This document shows, piece by piece, positions 33,758 through 42,608 of a stretch of DNA of 45,059 nt (positions within the stretch are counted from its first letter, which is position 1; every line of letters starts with the position of its first letter). The position numbers were made by a program, and so were the translations under genes. The notes beneath the pieces were generated by a model, which did no database searches, was not told where the DNA came from, and worked only from the letters and a program-made list of their open reading frames with translations. This DNA is from an uncultured Alphaproteobacteria bacterium (GTDB taxonomy: Bacteria > Pseudomonadota > Alphaproteobacteria > CAAHEQ01 > UBA3637), in contig CALXUD010000003.1 of assembly GCA_944391585.1 (NCBI GenBank), positions 1 to 45,059 on the forward strand, read 5' to 3'.

Positions 33758-34475
33758 TTTTCCTTCCCTGATAAATCATTTCTGCCGCTTCTAACTCTTC
33801 TTGCGTATTTATTCCGTGTGCTTCTTCTACATCACAAATGACGATATCGCGCTTAAGACCATGTTCTTTCGCCAATTTAACCACATCTGTTAGATAGTAT
33901 TCTTGAGCGGCATTATTATTTTTAATTTCTTTTAACAAGGAAAGAGCATATTGCCCATTTAAGCACATAACACCGGAATTGCATAATTTAATGGCACGTT
34001 GTTCATCTGTTGCATCTTTATATTCCACAATCTCTTCCAGTCCCGCTTCACTCATAACCAAACGACCGTATCGGCGAGCATCTTGAGGAATAAAGCCTAA
34101 GACAACCACATCAAATCCTTCCTGATATTTTTGAATCATTTTGGTTAATGTTTCTGATTTCAATAAAGGGCTGTCGCCAAATAAAATTAAAACACATCCA
34201 TCAAAAGGTTTTAGATATTCTTCTGCCATTAAAACGGCATGACCTGTTCCCAAGCGTTCTTTTTGCTCAACGGTTTTATAAGGTGCAACTACTTTTTTTA
34301 AATTGTCCATGTTAGGACCAACAACAACAGTAATGTCTTGGATGCCCGCTTTTTCAACTGTGGAAAGTAGAATTCGAATCATCGGAATACCACAAATTTC
34401 ATGCAAAACTTTTGGTAGTGGAGAATTCATTCGTGTTCCCATACCGGCACCTAAAATAATTGCTTTTGTTTCCAT
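33747..34475 (-). CDS. Stand-alone GlmU-type UTP-sugar-1-P uridylyltransferase
   Basis: A 242-aa nucleotidyltransferase equal to only the N-terminal half of GlmU. The signature LGAGMGTRMNSPLPKVLH is at residues 8-25, followed by QKERLGTGHAVLMAEEYL, LFGDSPLLKSETL, GRLVMSEAGLEEIVEYKDA and NSGVMCLNG. The left-handed beta-helix acetyltransferase half (about 200 residues) is absent. The gene ends cleanly in the middle of an operon, with the next ATG overlapping its stop, so it is not a recent truncation. It likely makes UDP-GlcNAc from GlcNAc-1-P, with acetylation done by another protein. Other UDP-sugars are possible. Confidence 0.88.
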   Translation of the reverse strand: METKAIILGAGMGTRMNSPLPKVLHEICGIPMIRILLSTVEKAGIQDITVVVGPNMDNLKKVVAPYKTVEQKERLGTGHAVLMAEEYLKPFDGCVLILFGDSPLLKSETLTKMIQKYQEGFDVVVLGFIPQDARRYGRLVMSEAGLEEIVEYKDATDEQRAIKLCNSGVMCLNGQYALSLLKEIKNNNAAQEYYLTDVVKLAKEHGLKRDIVICDVEEAHGINTQEELEAAEMIYQGRKNDV

Positions 34476-34489
34476 TTTATATCCTTTTG

Positions 34490-36736
34490 TTAAATAAAAA
34501 TACCATGATCAATTGCATAAGATTTTAATTGCTCACGAATTGAATGGTTTGATTGTTCAATTTGAGAAAGAATGTATTCTGCTGTTTTTTCACGATTCAT
34601 TGTGCGTACGACGGCTTTAATAGCCGGAATAGCTGCCGGATTCATGGATAATGAGGTATATCCCAATGCAATCAAAGCAATGGCATCGATCGGATTGGAG
34701 GCAATTTCACCACAAACCGAGCAGGGGATATTTGCTTTTCGGCATTCGTCACTAATATATTTTAAAACTTTTAATGTTTCCGGTGCTAAGGAATCATATC
34801 GATTCCAAATAATCGGATTTCCACGATCGGTAGCGAATAAAAATTGAAATAAGTCGTTAGTCCCAACCGAAACGAAATCAACATATTTTAATAACTCCGG
34901 CAATTGAAAAATCAGGGAAGGCACTTCCAACATAGTGCCGACTTTTATGGAAGATGGTAAAACGCCACCTTTGTTTTTTTCTCGCTTCAATTCAATATCC
35001 AAGGTTTTTTTTGCTTCCAAAAATTCATCTACATTTGAAATCATTGGAAACATAATACGCAATTCTTTTCCATTAACGGCTCGAATAAAGGAACGCAGTT
35101 GACTACGTAATAAGGCGCGCCTATCCAATGTAATTCGAATGGAACGCCATCCCATGGCCGGGTTTTTTTCGCCTGTATTATCAAAATAAGGTAAAACCTT
35201 ATCTGAACCGATATCCAGCGTTCTGAAAGTTAAAGGTTTATCTCCAACCTGTAAAATGGCTTTTTTATATATTTCAGTTTGTGTTTCCGTGTCCGGTAGT
35301 TGATTAGATGTCATGAAAGGTAATTCTGTCCGATATAAGCCGACCCCGTCATAATCATTTTGGTCAATAGACATTAAATCATTCGCTAATCCGATATTGA
35401 TATTTAATTGAACAGGGATGCCATCTAATGTAATGCCGGGTAATCCTTTTAAGAGTTTATATTTTTCCAACAATTTTTGATGTGTTTGAATTTTAATGGA
35501 AAAATCATCTAAAACTTCATCAGATGGGTTAATATAAACCAATCCTTTAGTGGCATCAACCGCTAAATAATCGCCCGCATTGATATGGGATAAAATAGCT
35601 CCAATTCCACCAATCATTGGAATATTCAAAGACTTTGCCACAATGGCTACATGCATTGTTTGTGAACCTTCCTGTAAAACGATGGCTTTAATTTTTTTGA
35701 TATCATAATCTAATAGTTCGGCTGGGCCCATATTCTCGGCAATTAAAATTGTATTTTTATCCAAAACCAATTTTGTACGTCTGAATTTTCCTTTTAAATT
35801 TTTAATCAGTCGATTTGCTAAATCATTAAAGTCATGAATTCGTTCTCGTAAATAAGGATCTGTGATTAATTGCATCCGTTCCGTTATTTCATCAGAAACC
35901 TTTTGAATGCTCGCTTCAGCAGTAAGTCCCATTTGGATAGCTGCAGTAATTTTTTCAATCCATCCTTTATCTTTTGTGAACATTAAATAAGATTTAAAGA
36001 TGTCAATTTGTTCTTCAGCTAACTGAGGATTTGTCAGCATATTATTGATTTCTTTTTGAACCATTAAAAGGGCATCATTTAATCGTTTAATTTCAGCAGA
36101 ACTATCTTTTGCCAAAATATTAGATGTGCGTTCTATTCGTTTGTGGATAAATGCTGTTCCAACAGCAACACCGCTGATAATACACACTCCCTCCATTTTT
36201 TTTAGGCGACTGGCGTTATTAATCGGTTCTTGTTTATTTTGAGTATTTTCACGTGTTAAAATTTCGGAAAGAGCCAATGCACTTGTTTCCAATAATTCAA
36301 TAATTTCAGTTGGGAAAGTTTGAATTTGAGTGGTTTGTATCGCTAAAACGCCATACAAATGATCGCCTTTTAAGATTGGAGTCCCCGCCAGTGATTTAAA
36401 AGCCGTTTCTTTCGTTTCCGGCTTATGAACAAAACTTGGATGAGCCCAAGCATCTTCAAAAACTAAAGATTTTCGTTGAAGGGCAATTTCACCGATTAAC
36501 CCTTCGCCGATTTGCAGGAATGTTTCGTGTAAAGCGGATTTATCCAATCCATAACTGGCATACAGTTCTAAAATATCACCAGGACGGATAAGATAGCAAG
36601 AACACACATCTACATTTAACTGTGTAGCAATTACATAAACCGTCTTTTCAAGTAAAAGATCTATTGGTAATTTTTTATTCATTAAATCACGCAATAGTTT
36701 TAAGGTATGTGGAATGGTTCCCGGTTTTAATTGCAT
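34490..36736 (-). CDS. ptsP: Phosphoenolpyruvate-protein phosphotransferase PtsP (EI-Ntr)
   Basis: Takes phosphate from PEP to start the nitrogen PTS (to NPr and EIIA-Ntr), a regulatory chain. I start at ATG 36736 (MQLKPGTIPHTLKLL) with GAGGAT upstream, giving 747 aa. Order: GAF sensor (~20-170), PEP-utiliser N domain (~180-300), swivelling domain with the phosphorylated His362 (GSQTMHVAIVAK), and the PEP-binding barrel (GVGLYRTELPFM, RTLDIGSDK, NPAMGWRSIR, FVSVGTNDLFQ). The usual GGxTSH is GSQTMH here, but the His is kept. It sits 47 bases after der and 14 before the uridylyltransferase gene. No npr or ptsN is in the window. Confidence 0.95.
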   Translation of the reverse strand: MQLKPGTIPHTLKLLRDLMNKKLPIDLLLEKTVYVIATQLNVDVCSCYLIRPGDILELYASYGLDKSALHETFLQIGEGLIGEIALQRKSLVFEDAWAHPSFVHKPETKETAFKSLAGTPILKGDHLYGVLAIQTTQIQTFPTEIIELLETSALALSEILTRENTQNKQEPINNASRLKKMEGVCIISGVAVGTAFIHKRIERTSNILAKDSSAEIKRLNDALLMVQKEINNMLTNPQLAEEQIDIFKSYLMFTKDKGWIEKITAAIQMGLTAEASIQKVSDEITERMQLITDPYLRERIHDFNDLANRLIKNLKGKFRRTKLVLDKNTILIAENMGPAELLDYDIKKIKAIVLQEGSQTMHVAIVAKSLNIPMIGGIGAILSHINAGDYLAVDATKGLVYINPSDEVLDDFSIKIQTHQKLLEKYKLLKGLPGITLDGIPVQLNINIGLANDLMSIDQNDYDGVGLYRTELPFMTSNQLPDTETQTEIYKKAILQVGDKPLTFRTLDIGSDKVLPYFDNTGEKNPAMGWRSIRITLDRRALLRSQLRSFIRAVNGKELRIMFPMISNVDEFLEAKKTLDIELKREKNKGGVLPSSIKVGTMLEVPSLIFQLPELLKYVDFVSVGTNDLFQFLFATDRGNPIIWNRYDSLAPETLKVLKYISDECRKANIPCSVCGEIASNPIDAIALIALGYTSLSMNPAAIPAIKAVVRTMNREKTAEYILSQIEQSNHSIREQLKSYAIDHGIFI

Positions 36737-36783
36737 TATCTTATCCTCTTTGATCAAATCATACCTTGTTTTTAAAATGAACG

Positions 36784-38136
36784 TCAAGTTTTATTTCGTT
36801 TATTTGAATAAGGATTGTTTTGTTTTCTTAAATGAATGCGAATAGGAACACCGTGTAATCCGAAACGATCTCGTAGTCCGTTGGTCAAATAACGTAAATA
36901 TGATTCAGGCAATTGATCAGGATTAGAAGAAAAAATAACAAAAGTAGGAGGTCTACTTGAAACCTGAGTTATATATTTCATTGGAATGCGTCGCCCATTT
37001 TTGGCAATAGGTGTTGGATGAGCTTCGGTCATTTCTCGTAAAAATGTGTTCATCTTATGAGTTGGGACACGTTTATTCCAAATTTTATAGATATTAAAAA
37101 CTTCCCGCATCATAGGATCTAAACCATATCCCGTTTTGGCAGAAATGGTAACGATAGGTATTCCTTTGACTTGTTGCAGGGAAGAGACCATTTTTTCTTT
37201 AATATCGCGCAGAACCTTTTTTTGATTTTCAATTTCGTCCCATTTATTCAGAGCTAAAATTAAAGCACGTCCTTCATTGATAACCGTTGAGGCAATGATT
37301 AAGTCTTGTTTTTCCATTGGTTCATTGGCGTCTAGTACTAAAATGACAACTTCTGCAAAATTAATGGCATTTGTCGTATCAAATGTAGAAATTTTTTCCA
37401 AAACATTATCTACTTTTCCTCGTTTACGCAAACCGGCTGTGTCAGTTAATAAAATATCTTTATCCTGCCATTTCCATGGAATGGTAATTGCATCGCGTGT
37501 AACGCCTGCTTCCGGACCGGTTAAAAGACGTTCTTTCCCTAATAGTTGATTGATTAACGTTGATTTTCCTACATTTGGACGTCCAACGATTGCCAGATGC
37601 AAAGGGCGACTTTTCTCTTCTTCAGATTCTTCTTGACTTTCTTCAGGTGTGTCAGGGAAAAAGGGGAGGAGAGTCTGATATAAATCGGCTAATCCTAATC
37701 CATGCTCGGCTGAAATCGGAATCGGATCACCTAGACCTAACTTGTAAAAATCAACTAAATCAGTTGATTGTGTTTTCCCTTCACATTTATTGGCAACCAA
37801 TATAATAGGTTTATGTGCTGTACGTAAAGATTTTGCTAGTTTATCATCTAAACTTGTTCTTTCCGAGCGCGCATCTACAACCATCAAGACAATATCCGAT
37901 TCTTCAATGGCCATTTGGGTTTGCTTCCACATAGCTTGGGAAAGAGCTGTTGTTTCTTCTAATCCGGCTGTGTCAATTAAACGGAATGTTAAATCATATA
38001 AATGAGCCGTTGCTTCTTTTCGATCACGCGTAACACCGGCAATGTCATGAACAATTGCCAGTTTTTTTTGACATAACCGATTAAAAAGCGTAGATTTTCC
38101 GACGTTTGTTCGACCAACAATGGCAATTGTTTTCAT
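36784..38136 (-). CDS. der: Ribosome biogenesis GTPase Der
   Basis: Double-GTPase acting in 50S assembly. I start at ATG 38136 (MKTIAIVGRTNVGKST) with GAGGGA upstream, giving 450 aa. First G domain: GRTNVGKST, DTAG, NKCE. An acidic linker (EESQEESEEEKSR) follows. Second G domain: GRPNVGKST, DTAGLRKRGKV, NKWD. The C-terminal KH-like domain has RVPTHKMN and PPTFVIFSSNPDQLPESYLRYL. The ATG is one base past the bamB stop. The adjacent bamB-der order is conserved in many Proteobacteria. Confidence 0.97.
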   Translation of the reverse strand: MKTIAIVGRTNVGKSTLFNRLCQKKLAIVHDIAGVTRDRKEATAHLYDLTFRLIDTAGLEETTALSQAMWKQTQMAIEESDIVLMVVDARSERTSLDDKLAKSLRTAHKPIILVANKCEGKTQSTDLVDFYKLGLGDPIPISAEHGLGLADLYQTLLPFFPDTPEESQEESEEEKSRPLHLAIVGRPNVGKSTLINQLLGKERLLTGPEAGVTRDAITIPWKWQDKDILLTDTAGLRKRGKVDNVLEKISTFDTTNAINFAEVVILVLDANEPMEKQDLIIASTVINEGRALILALNKWDEIENQKKVLRDIKEKMVSSLQQVKGIPIVTISAKTGYGLDPMMREVFNIYKIWNKRVPTHKMNTFLREMTEAHPTPIAKNGRRIPMKYITQVSSRPPTFVIFSSNPDQLPESYLRYLTNGLRDRFGLHGVPIRIHLRKQNNPYSNKRNKT

Positions 38137-38137
38137 T

Positions 38138-39409
38138 TTATCCCTCGTATACAACTAAATCTGCTTCATCTGTTAAGAAAATAACCTTATTGTCGGCAAT
38201 GATCGGATAAGTGGATGTTGCATCAATTTTAAAGGTTTTTGTGAGTTGTCCAGTTTTTAAATCCACTAAAGCAACTTTTCCCGTATTAGAAACAACCAAT
38301 GCGTGTTCACGGATAAGAAGCGGTCCTTTCCATGTTTCTTCTTCTGAATTGGATAGACTTGTTTCCCAGGCGACTTTCCCATTATGTTTATTCATCGCAA
38401 CTAAATTATTTTTATCTACAATTACAAACAGTGTATTGCCAGATAAGGCGGGAGTTGAATGACCGGATAATGTGTTATCGAAAACTTCTTGTCCGTTATT
38501 GATGTTAAAAGCGGCAATTTTACGTGAGTTACCAATAATATAAACCGTATCGTTTTCAATAACCGGAGAGGCTAAAATATGAGCTAAATCCAAAATTTTA
38601 TTATATGTGCGTGCAGATAAAACGTTTTGAGTCCATAATAGTGCACCGGTTAAAGCATTAAAAGCCATTACTTCGCCAGTGGAAAAACCAACGATTAATT
38701 TATCATTATGAATCGCTGGAGATCCCATTCCCAATAAATTTGTTTGATTCGGAGTTGTTTGATAAGACCATTTTTCCGAGCCATCTTTTGTACTTAAAGC
38801 AAAGAGTTTATTATTGCCTGCTAATAAATACAATGTGTTATCATAAATAACCGGTTCAGAACGCAAACTGGTTTTTAAATTTTTCTTCCAAATGATTTCA
38901 CCTTTTGTATTTAAGGCATAAATACTTCCATCACCGCCAATGGCAAAAATGAAGCTGTTATGATAAGCTAAACCAACACTTTGAATAGCCAGATCCTCGC
39001 AGCTGAGCTCTAGTTCTTTTTCCCAAATTTTTTTGCCCGAAGCTAAATCGGTCGCTGATAAGGTAAAAGCAGTATCTAGTGCATAAATTACTTGATTATA
39101 AACAATTGGCTCAGCTAATGTTAGGCGATCTGAATTAACACCTTTTCCAATATTTTTATCCCACAAAAATTTTAATTTATCCGATAAATTTGCTTGTGGC
39201 ATGTGATGTGATGCATTGAAAGCCGATTGTCCCCAATTTGAAAAGCTTTGCGCCTTACCCAAAACAATATTAAATTTTTGAATTTTTGTCCCAACAGATA
39301 GTTCGCTGGATGAGAAAGCAATTCGTTCGCCGGTTGGAGGCATTTTTTTATTTTCGGCACATCCCCCCAATACCAATCCAGCTAATAAAAAAACAAGATA
39401 TTTTTTCAT
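38138..39409 (-). CDS. bamB: Outer-membrane assembly lipoprotein BamB
   Basis: Beta-propeller subunit of the BAM complex (423 aa). Signal MKKYLVFLLAGLVLGGC, lipidated at Cys17. The body has repeated PQQ-like blades (VIYALDTAFTLSATDLASGKKIWEK, SIYALNTKGEIIWKK, LFALSTKDGSEKWSY, VMAFNALTGALLWTQ). The neighbourhood of a TPR protein upstream and der downstream is the typical yfgM-bamB-der context. The ATG follows the TPR gene's stop with no gap. Confidence 0.94.
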   Translation of the reverse strand: MKKYLVFLLAGLVLGGCAENKKMPPTGERIAFSSSELSVGTKIQKFNIVLGKAQSFSNWGQSAFNASHHMPQANLSDKLKFLWDKNIGKGVNSDRLTLAEPIVYNQVIYALDTAFTLSATDLASGKKIWEKELELSCEDLAIQSVGLAYHNSFIFAIGGDGSIYALNTKGEIIWKKNLKTSLRSEPVIYDNTLYLLAGNNKLFALSTKDGSEKWSYQTTPNQTNLLGMGSPAIHNDKLIVGFSTGEVMAFNALTGALLWTQNVLSARTYNKILDLAHILASPVIENDTVYIIGNSRKIAAFNINNGQEVFDNTLSGHSTPALSGNTLFVIVDKNNLVAMNKHNGKVAWETSLSNSEEETWKGPLLIREHALVVSNTGKVALVDLKTGQLTKTFKIDATSTYPIIADNKVIFLTDEADLVVYEG

Positions 39410-40093
39410 TTACGCCTCTACAAGAGATAGTAATTCAGATAAACGCTGTTTTACATTTAAGGGAACAGATGTGCTTTGTAAAGCCTGATTTAAGATATTT
39501 TTTGCCGCTTTCTGATTGTTTTGTTTTAAATAAGAAATTGCCATCAATTCAGCAGCTGAACCATAAAAAGGATTAGATTCATTGAGTAAAGGTTGTAATA
39601 ATAGCTGTATTTCTTCGGGTGTTTTGGAATCAATTTGATGACCGACTAATGAAAGACGGGCAACCGATCTTAATTCATCCGGCACTTTTTTATTGCCAAC
39701 CAGTTGCATTAAAAGCTTGAAAGCTTCTTCATTTTTTTGTTGTTGGATTAAAATAGAAGAGCGTTTTAAATCCGCTAAATAACGATAGCCCGTTTTAGCA
39801 TTTTTAGATAAAGCAGATAACTCCCTAAGAGCGTCATCATACTTCCCTTGATAGCTTAAAACAGCTGCTTGTTCAAACTGATCCGATTCGGCTATTCGTG
39901 TTTTCATCCACCAACTTTGATATAATTCAAAAGCAATTACAAATATAACAGCGGCACAAGCTAATCCAATAAATAAAAAACGATATTTTTTCCAAAAAGC
40001 TTTAATTTGATCTTTTTTTAGCTCAGCATCCACTTCTTTTGCCAACATTTCTTGGCGGATTTTTATAAGTTCATCTTGAGGTGTGAGTTTCAT
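39410..40093 (-). CDS. YfgM-like TPR membrane protein
   Basis: A 227-aa inner-membrane protein. Short cytoplasmic basic N-terminus, one helix (~36-56, FLFIGLACAAVIFVIAFELY), then a periplasmic TPR region (QAAVLSYQGKYDDALREL, LADLKRSSILIQQQKNEEAF, AELMAISYLKQNNQKAA). It corresponds to YfgM/TPR_21, an ancillary partner of the Sec translocon and periplasmic chaperones in E. coli. First gene of the long minus-strand operon, with a consensus promoter just upstream. Confidence 0.88.
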   Translation of the reverse strand: MKLTPQDELIKIRQEMLAKEVDAELKKDQIKAFWKKYRFLFIGLACAAVIFVIAFELYQSWWMKTRIAESDQFEQAAVLSYQGKYDDALRELSALSKNAKTGYRYLADLKRSSILIQQQKNEEAFKLLMQLVGNKKVPDELRSVARLSLVGHQIDSKTPEEIQLLLQPLLNESNPFYGSAAELMAISYLKQNNQKAAKNILNQALQSTSVPLNVKQRLSELLSLVEA

Positions 40094-40121
40094 TGTTTTT
40101 TCCTTTTATTTATAATGGGGG

Positions 40122-40150
40122 GTTATACCAAAAAATCCGTTTGATTGCAA
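40122..40150 (-). promoter_or_regulatory. Promoter of the yfgM-bamB-der-ptsP-glk operon
   Basis: Minus-strand TTGCAA (40145-40150), a 17-bp spacer and TATAAC (40122-40127), 28 bases upstream of the first ATG. All seven genes down to glk follow with gaps of 47 bases or less and no visible terminator. Confidence 0.75.
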
Positions 40151-40155
40151 ATGTT

Positions 40156-40938
40156 TTATTTTTCTTTTTTAGGAAATTTCCCCATAATAGGTAAAATAAT
40201 CCAAGAAGGAAGAGCTGAACCCAACCAAGCACCAAAGGCCATAGGCCATGGAAAAGCAATAATGGCGGGATTTTTTTCCAATCGTTTGCGAATAATCTGC
40301 GCAGCTTTTTTGGGTTCCATAATAAATGGCATGCTGAATTTATTTTTATCTGTTAATGGTGTTTCAATAAAGCCGGGGCAAATAACACTGACATTGATTT
40401 TATAGGGTTTTAAAAAACCCCGTAAGCCTTCTCCCCACGCTTTAATACAAGATTTTGAAGCAGAGTAGGCGGGACAGCTGGCCATGCCGCGATAACCCGC
40501 AATGGAGCTGATAATTGCAATTTGACCACCTTTTTTTTCTTCTTTAAAACAGCTGATAGCGGGAATAACCGTGTGTACAACCCCCCAAATATTGGTTTGA
40601 AAAATGTTCAAGGTAGCAATTTTATTTTCTGGCATTCCTAAAACTCCGCCTGAAACACCCGCATTGGCAATAATTAAGTCCAATGGTTTGATGTTATTGG
40701 CATTATGAATGGCAGATTCGCAAACGGAGGCTTCCGATACATCAAAGGCAAAGGTGTAAACATCAGCTCCTTTTTTCTTGCAGGCGTTGGCGGTTTGTTC
40801 CAAACGTTCAATGCTCCTGCCACATAAAAAAAGAGTTATTCCTTTTTTTGCATAATCCAGTGCCAAAGCACGTCCCAAACCACTGGAGGCTCCTGTGATA
40901 AAGATGGATTTTGGAATTAATTTTTTGCGGTTGAACAT
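40156..40938 (-). CDS. Short-chain dehydrogenase/reductase
   Basis: A 260-aa classical SDR. I start at ATG 40938 (MFNRKKLIPKSIF) with AAGGAG upstream. The cofactor motif is TGASSGLGRAL (TGxxxGxG). NAGVSGG and the catalytic Ser (ISSIAGYRG) with YSASK (Tyr-x-x-x-Lys) are present. The last ~35 residues are hydrophobic (FGAWLGSALPSWIILPIMG) and may hold the protein to the membrane. It resembles DltE/YqjQ-like SDRs. The substrate is unknown. It is 62 bases upstream of the operon starting with yfgM, on the same strand. Confidence 0.9.
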   Translation of the reverse strand: MFNRKKLIPKSIFITGASSGLGRALALDYAKKGITLFLCGRSIERLEQTANACKKKGADVYTFAFDVSEASVCESAIHNANNIKPLDLIIANAGVSGGVLGMPENKIATLNIFQTNIWGVVHTVIPAISCFKEEKKGGQIAIISSIAGYRGMASCPAYSASKSCIKAWGEGLRGFLKPYKINVSVICPGFIETPLTDKNKFSMPFIMEPKKAAQIIRKRLEKNPAIIAFPWPMAFGAWLGSALPSWIILPIMGKFPKKEK

Positions 40939-40974
40939 AAAAACTCCTTTTTTTGAAAAAAATAAAAAAATCTC

Positions 40975-41002
40975 TTGACACAAGATTATAAATAAGTATA
41001 AT
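40975..41002 (+). promoter_or_regulatory. Promoter of tRNA-Leu
   Basis: TTGACA (40975-40980), a 16-bp spacer and TATAAT (40997-41002): perfect boxes, 20 bases before the tRNA. Confidence 0.85.
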
Positions 41003-41022
41003 CCATTTGTCTACTGAAAAAT

Positions 41023-41109
41023 GCCTCTATGGCGGAACTGGTAGACGCGGCAGACTCAAAATCTGCTTCTCGCAAGGGAGTGCTGGTTCGATTCCGGCTA
41101 GAGGCACCA
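41023..41109 (+). tRNA. tRNA-Leu (anticodon CAA), CCA encoded
   Basis: An 87-nt class II tRNA. Acceptor GCCTCTA/TAGAGGC with discriminator A and CCA. Anticodon loop CTCAAAA gives CAA. The long variable arm is TTCTCGCAAGGGAG-like, and the T arm has GGTTCGATTCC. Confidence 0.97.
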
Positions 41110-41115
41110 AAATAT

Positions 41116-41144
41116 AAGCCCCTGTTTTCAAGGGGCTTTTTTTA
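41116..41144 (+). terminator. Terminator of tRNA-Leu
   Basis: AAGCCCCT-GTTTTCA-AGGGGCTT, a perfect 8-bp stem, followed by a T-run. Confidence 0.92.
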
Positions 41145-41242
41145 TTTTAGATTTTAATAACGTTAAGTGTGATTAACTTTGTTTTTATGTTTTTAAAGTG
41201 TTTTTTGTTCATTAATTAAAGTGAAAAAAATAAAAAAAACCC

Positions 41243-41271
41243 TTGCAATTTCAAATAAGTTAGTGTATAAA
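41243..41271 (+). promoter_or_regulatory. Promoter of the rplY operon
   Basis: TTGCAA (41243-41248), a 17-bp spacer and TATAAA (41266-41271). It leaves a leader of ~90 nt before the rplY ATG. Confidence 0.75.
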
Positions 41272-41277
41272 TGCGCC

Positions 41278-41368
41278 GTTATCTCGTTGTGAGAAAACTT
41301 ATCGGAGATATTCACCCCTGGAGGATTATTCGATAATAATTTGAATTTATTATGAAAAGGTTTTTATT
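41278..41368 (+). promoter_or_regulatory. 5' leader of rplY, possibly structured
   Basis: The untranslated region holds a pairing ATCTC ... GAGAT and a second hairpin ATTAT-TCG-ATAAT just before the ribosome site (AAAAGG, 7-8 nt from the ATG). L25 synthesis is autoregulated through its leader in some bacteria. Whether this one is regulatory is inference. Confidence 0.35.
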
Positions 41369-42040
41369 ATGAAAGCGACTCAATTAAATGCAACAAAACG
41401 TGAAAAAGCTGGTAAGGGGGCCTCTAGAGCTTGTCGTCGTGTAGGAGAAGTTCCTGCTGTTATCTATGGTGATAAACAAGCCCCGGTCCTTATTTCTTTA
41501 CCGGAAAAAGTTGTTGTTGCACAAATGAATACAAAAGGTTTATGGACACGTCAGTTTGAAATAACTGTTGATGGGAATTCCTATCATTGTTTGTGTCAAG
41601 ATATTCAAAAACATCCTGTTTCAGATAAGCCAATTCATGCAGATTTCTTAAGAATTGCAAAAAATGCTATTTTGACATTGGATATTCCTTTGGAATTTAT
41701 CAACGAAGAAATTTCACCGGCGGTCAAATTTGGTGGTGTGTTAAACATTGTCCATCGTACGGTGGAAGTAAAATGTTCTGCATTGAATATTCCAGATTCT
41801 TTCCAAGTTGATTTATCTAAAGTTGAAATGGGTGATTCTGTATTGGCAAGTTCGTTGGTTTTACCGGAAGGTGTTAAATTAACAGCAGAAGAGGACTTTA
41901 CAATTGCAACAATTGTGGCTCCTACAGAAGAAGTTGAAGAAACTCCAGCTGCAGACACAACTGCTCCCGCAGAAGGGACAACAGCTCCAGCAGCAGGGAC
42001 TGAAGCAACTTCAACACAAGAAAAGAAAGAAGAAAAATAA
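41369..42040 (+). CDS. rplY: 50S ribosomal protein L25/Ctc
   Basis: 5S rRNA-binding protein in the long Ctc form (223 aa). N-terminal L25 domain (~1-95: RACRRVGEVPAVIYGDK, HCLCQDIQKHPVSDKPIHADFLRI). C-terminal TL5/Ctc domain (~100-185: IPLEFINEE, GGVLNIVHRTVEVKC, ALNIPDSFQVDLSKVEMGDS). An Ala/Pro/Thr-rich disordered tail of ~35 residues ends in Lys/Glu. It is followed by pth with a one-base overlap (TAATG), a common proteobacterial arrangement. Confidence 0.97.
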   Translation: MKATQLNATKREKAGKGASRACRRVGEVPAVIYGDKQAPVLISLPEKVVVAQMNTKGLWTRQFEITVDGNSYHCLCQDIQKHPVSDKPIHADFLRIAKNAILTLDIPLEFINEEISPAVKFGGVLNIVHRTVEVKCSALNIPDSFQVDLSKVEMGDSVLASSLVLPEGVKLTAEEDFTIATIVAPTEEVEETPAADTTAPAEGTTAPAAGTEATSTQEKKEEK

Positions 42041-42600
42041 TGAAATTAATTGTGGGGCTTGGCAATCCAGGTTTGGAATATGCATTCAGCCGTCACAATG
42101 TTGGATTTATGGCGGTGGACGAATTAGCCCATCGCCATTCTTTTTCAGAATTTAAAGAAAAATTTAAAGGCTTAATTGCTTCTGGAGAAATTGCAGGTGA
42201 AAAGGTTTATCTTCTAAAACCTCAAACGTATATGAATTTATCTGGTGAATCGGTTTTAGCTGTATGCTCTTTTTATAAAATAAAACCGAAAGATGTAATT
42301 GTGTTCCATGATGATATGGATTTAGAGACTGCTCGAGTTAAGGTTAAAAATGGTGGTGGTTCCGGTGGTCATAATGGGATAAAAAGCATTGATGCTCATA
42401 TTGGCCCCGAATACACACGGGTGCGAATTGGTGTTTCTAAACCTCAAGAAAAAGAAAAAATTGTGGATTGGGTTTTATCGCGCTTTTCAACTGATGAATT
42501 GGCTCAATTATTTCCTTTATTCCAAAATATATCAGATTCAATGGATGTTTTGTTGACAAAAGGGAATGAAAATTTTATGAATAAAATAAAAAGGAAATAG
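42040..42600 (+). CDS. pth: Peptidyl-tRNA hydrolase
   Basis: Releases peptides from peptidyl-tRNA that drops off the ribosome (186 aa, normal length). Conserved sites: GLGNPGLEYAFSRHNVGF with catalytic His19, LLKPQTYMNLSGESV, the Asp in VFHDDMDL, and GGGSGGHNGIKSI. Coupled to rplY by TAATG and followed after 8 bases by ychF. Confidence 0.97.
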   Translation: MKLIVGLGNPGLEYAFSRHNVGFMAVDELAHRHSFSEFKEKFKGLIASGEIAGEKVYLLKPQTYMNLSGESVLAVCSFYKIKPKDVIVFHDDMDLETARVKVKNGGGSGGHNGIKSIDAHIGPEYTRVRIGVSKPQEKEKIVDWVLSRFSTDELAQLFPLFQNISDSMDVLLTKGNENFMNKIKRK

Positions 42601-42608
42601 GATTAAAA

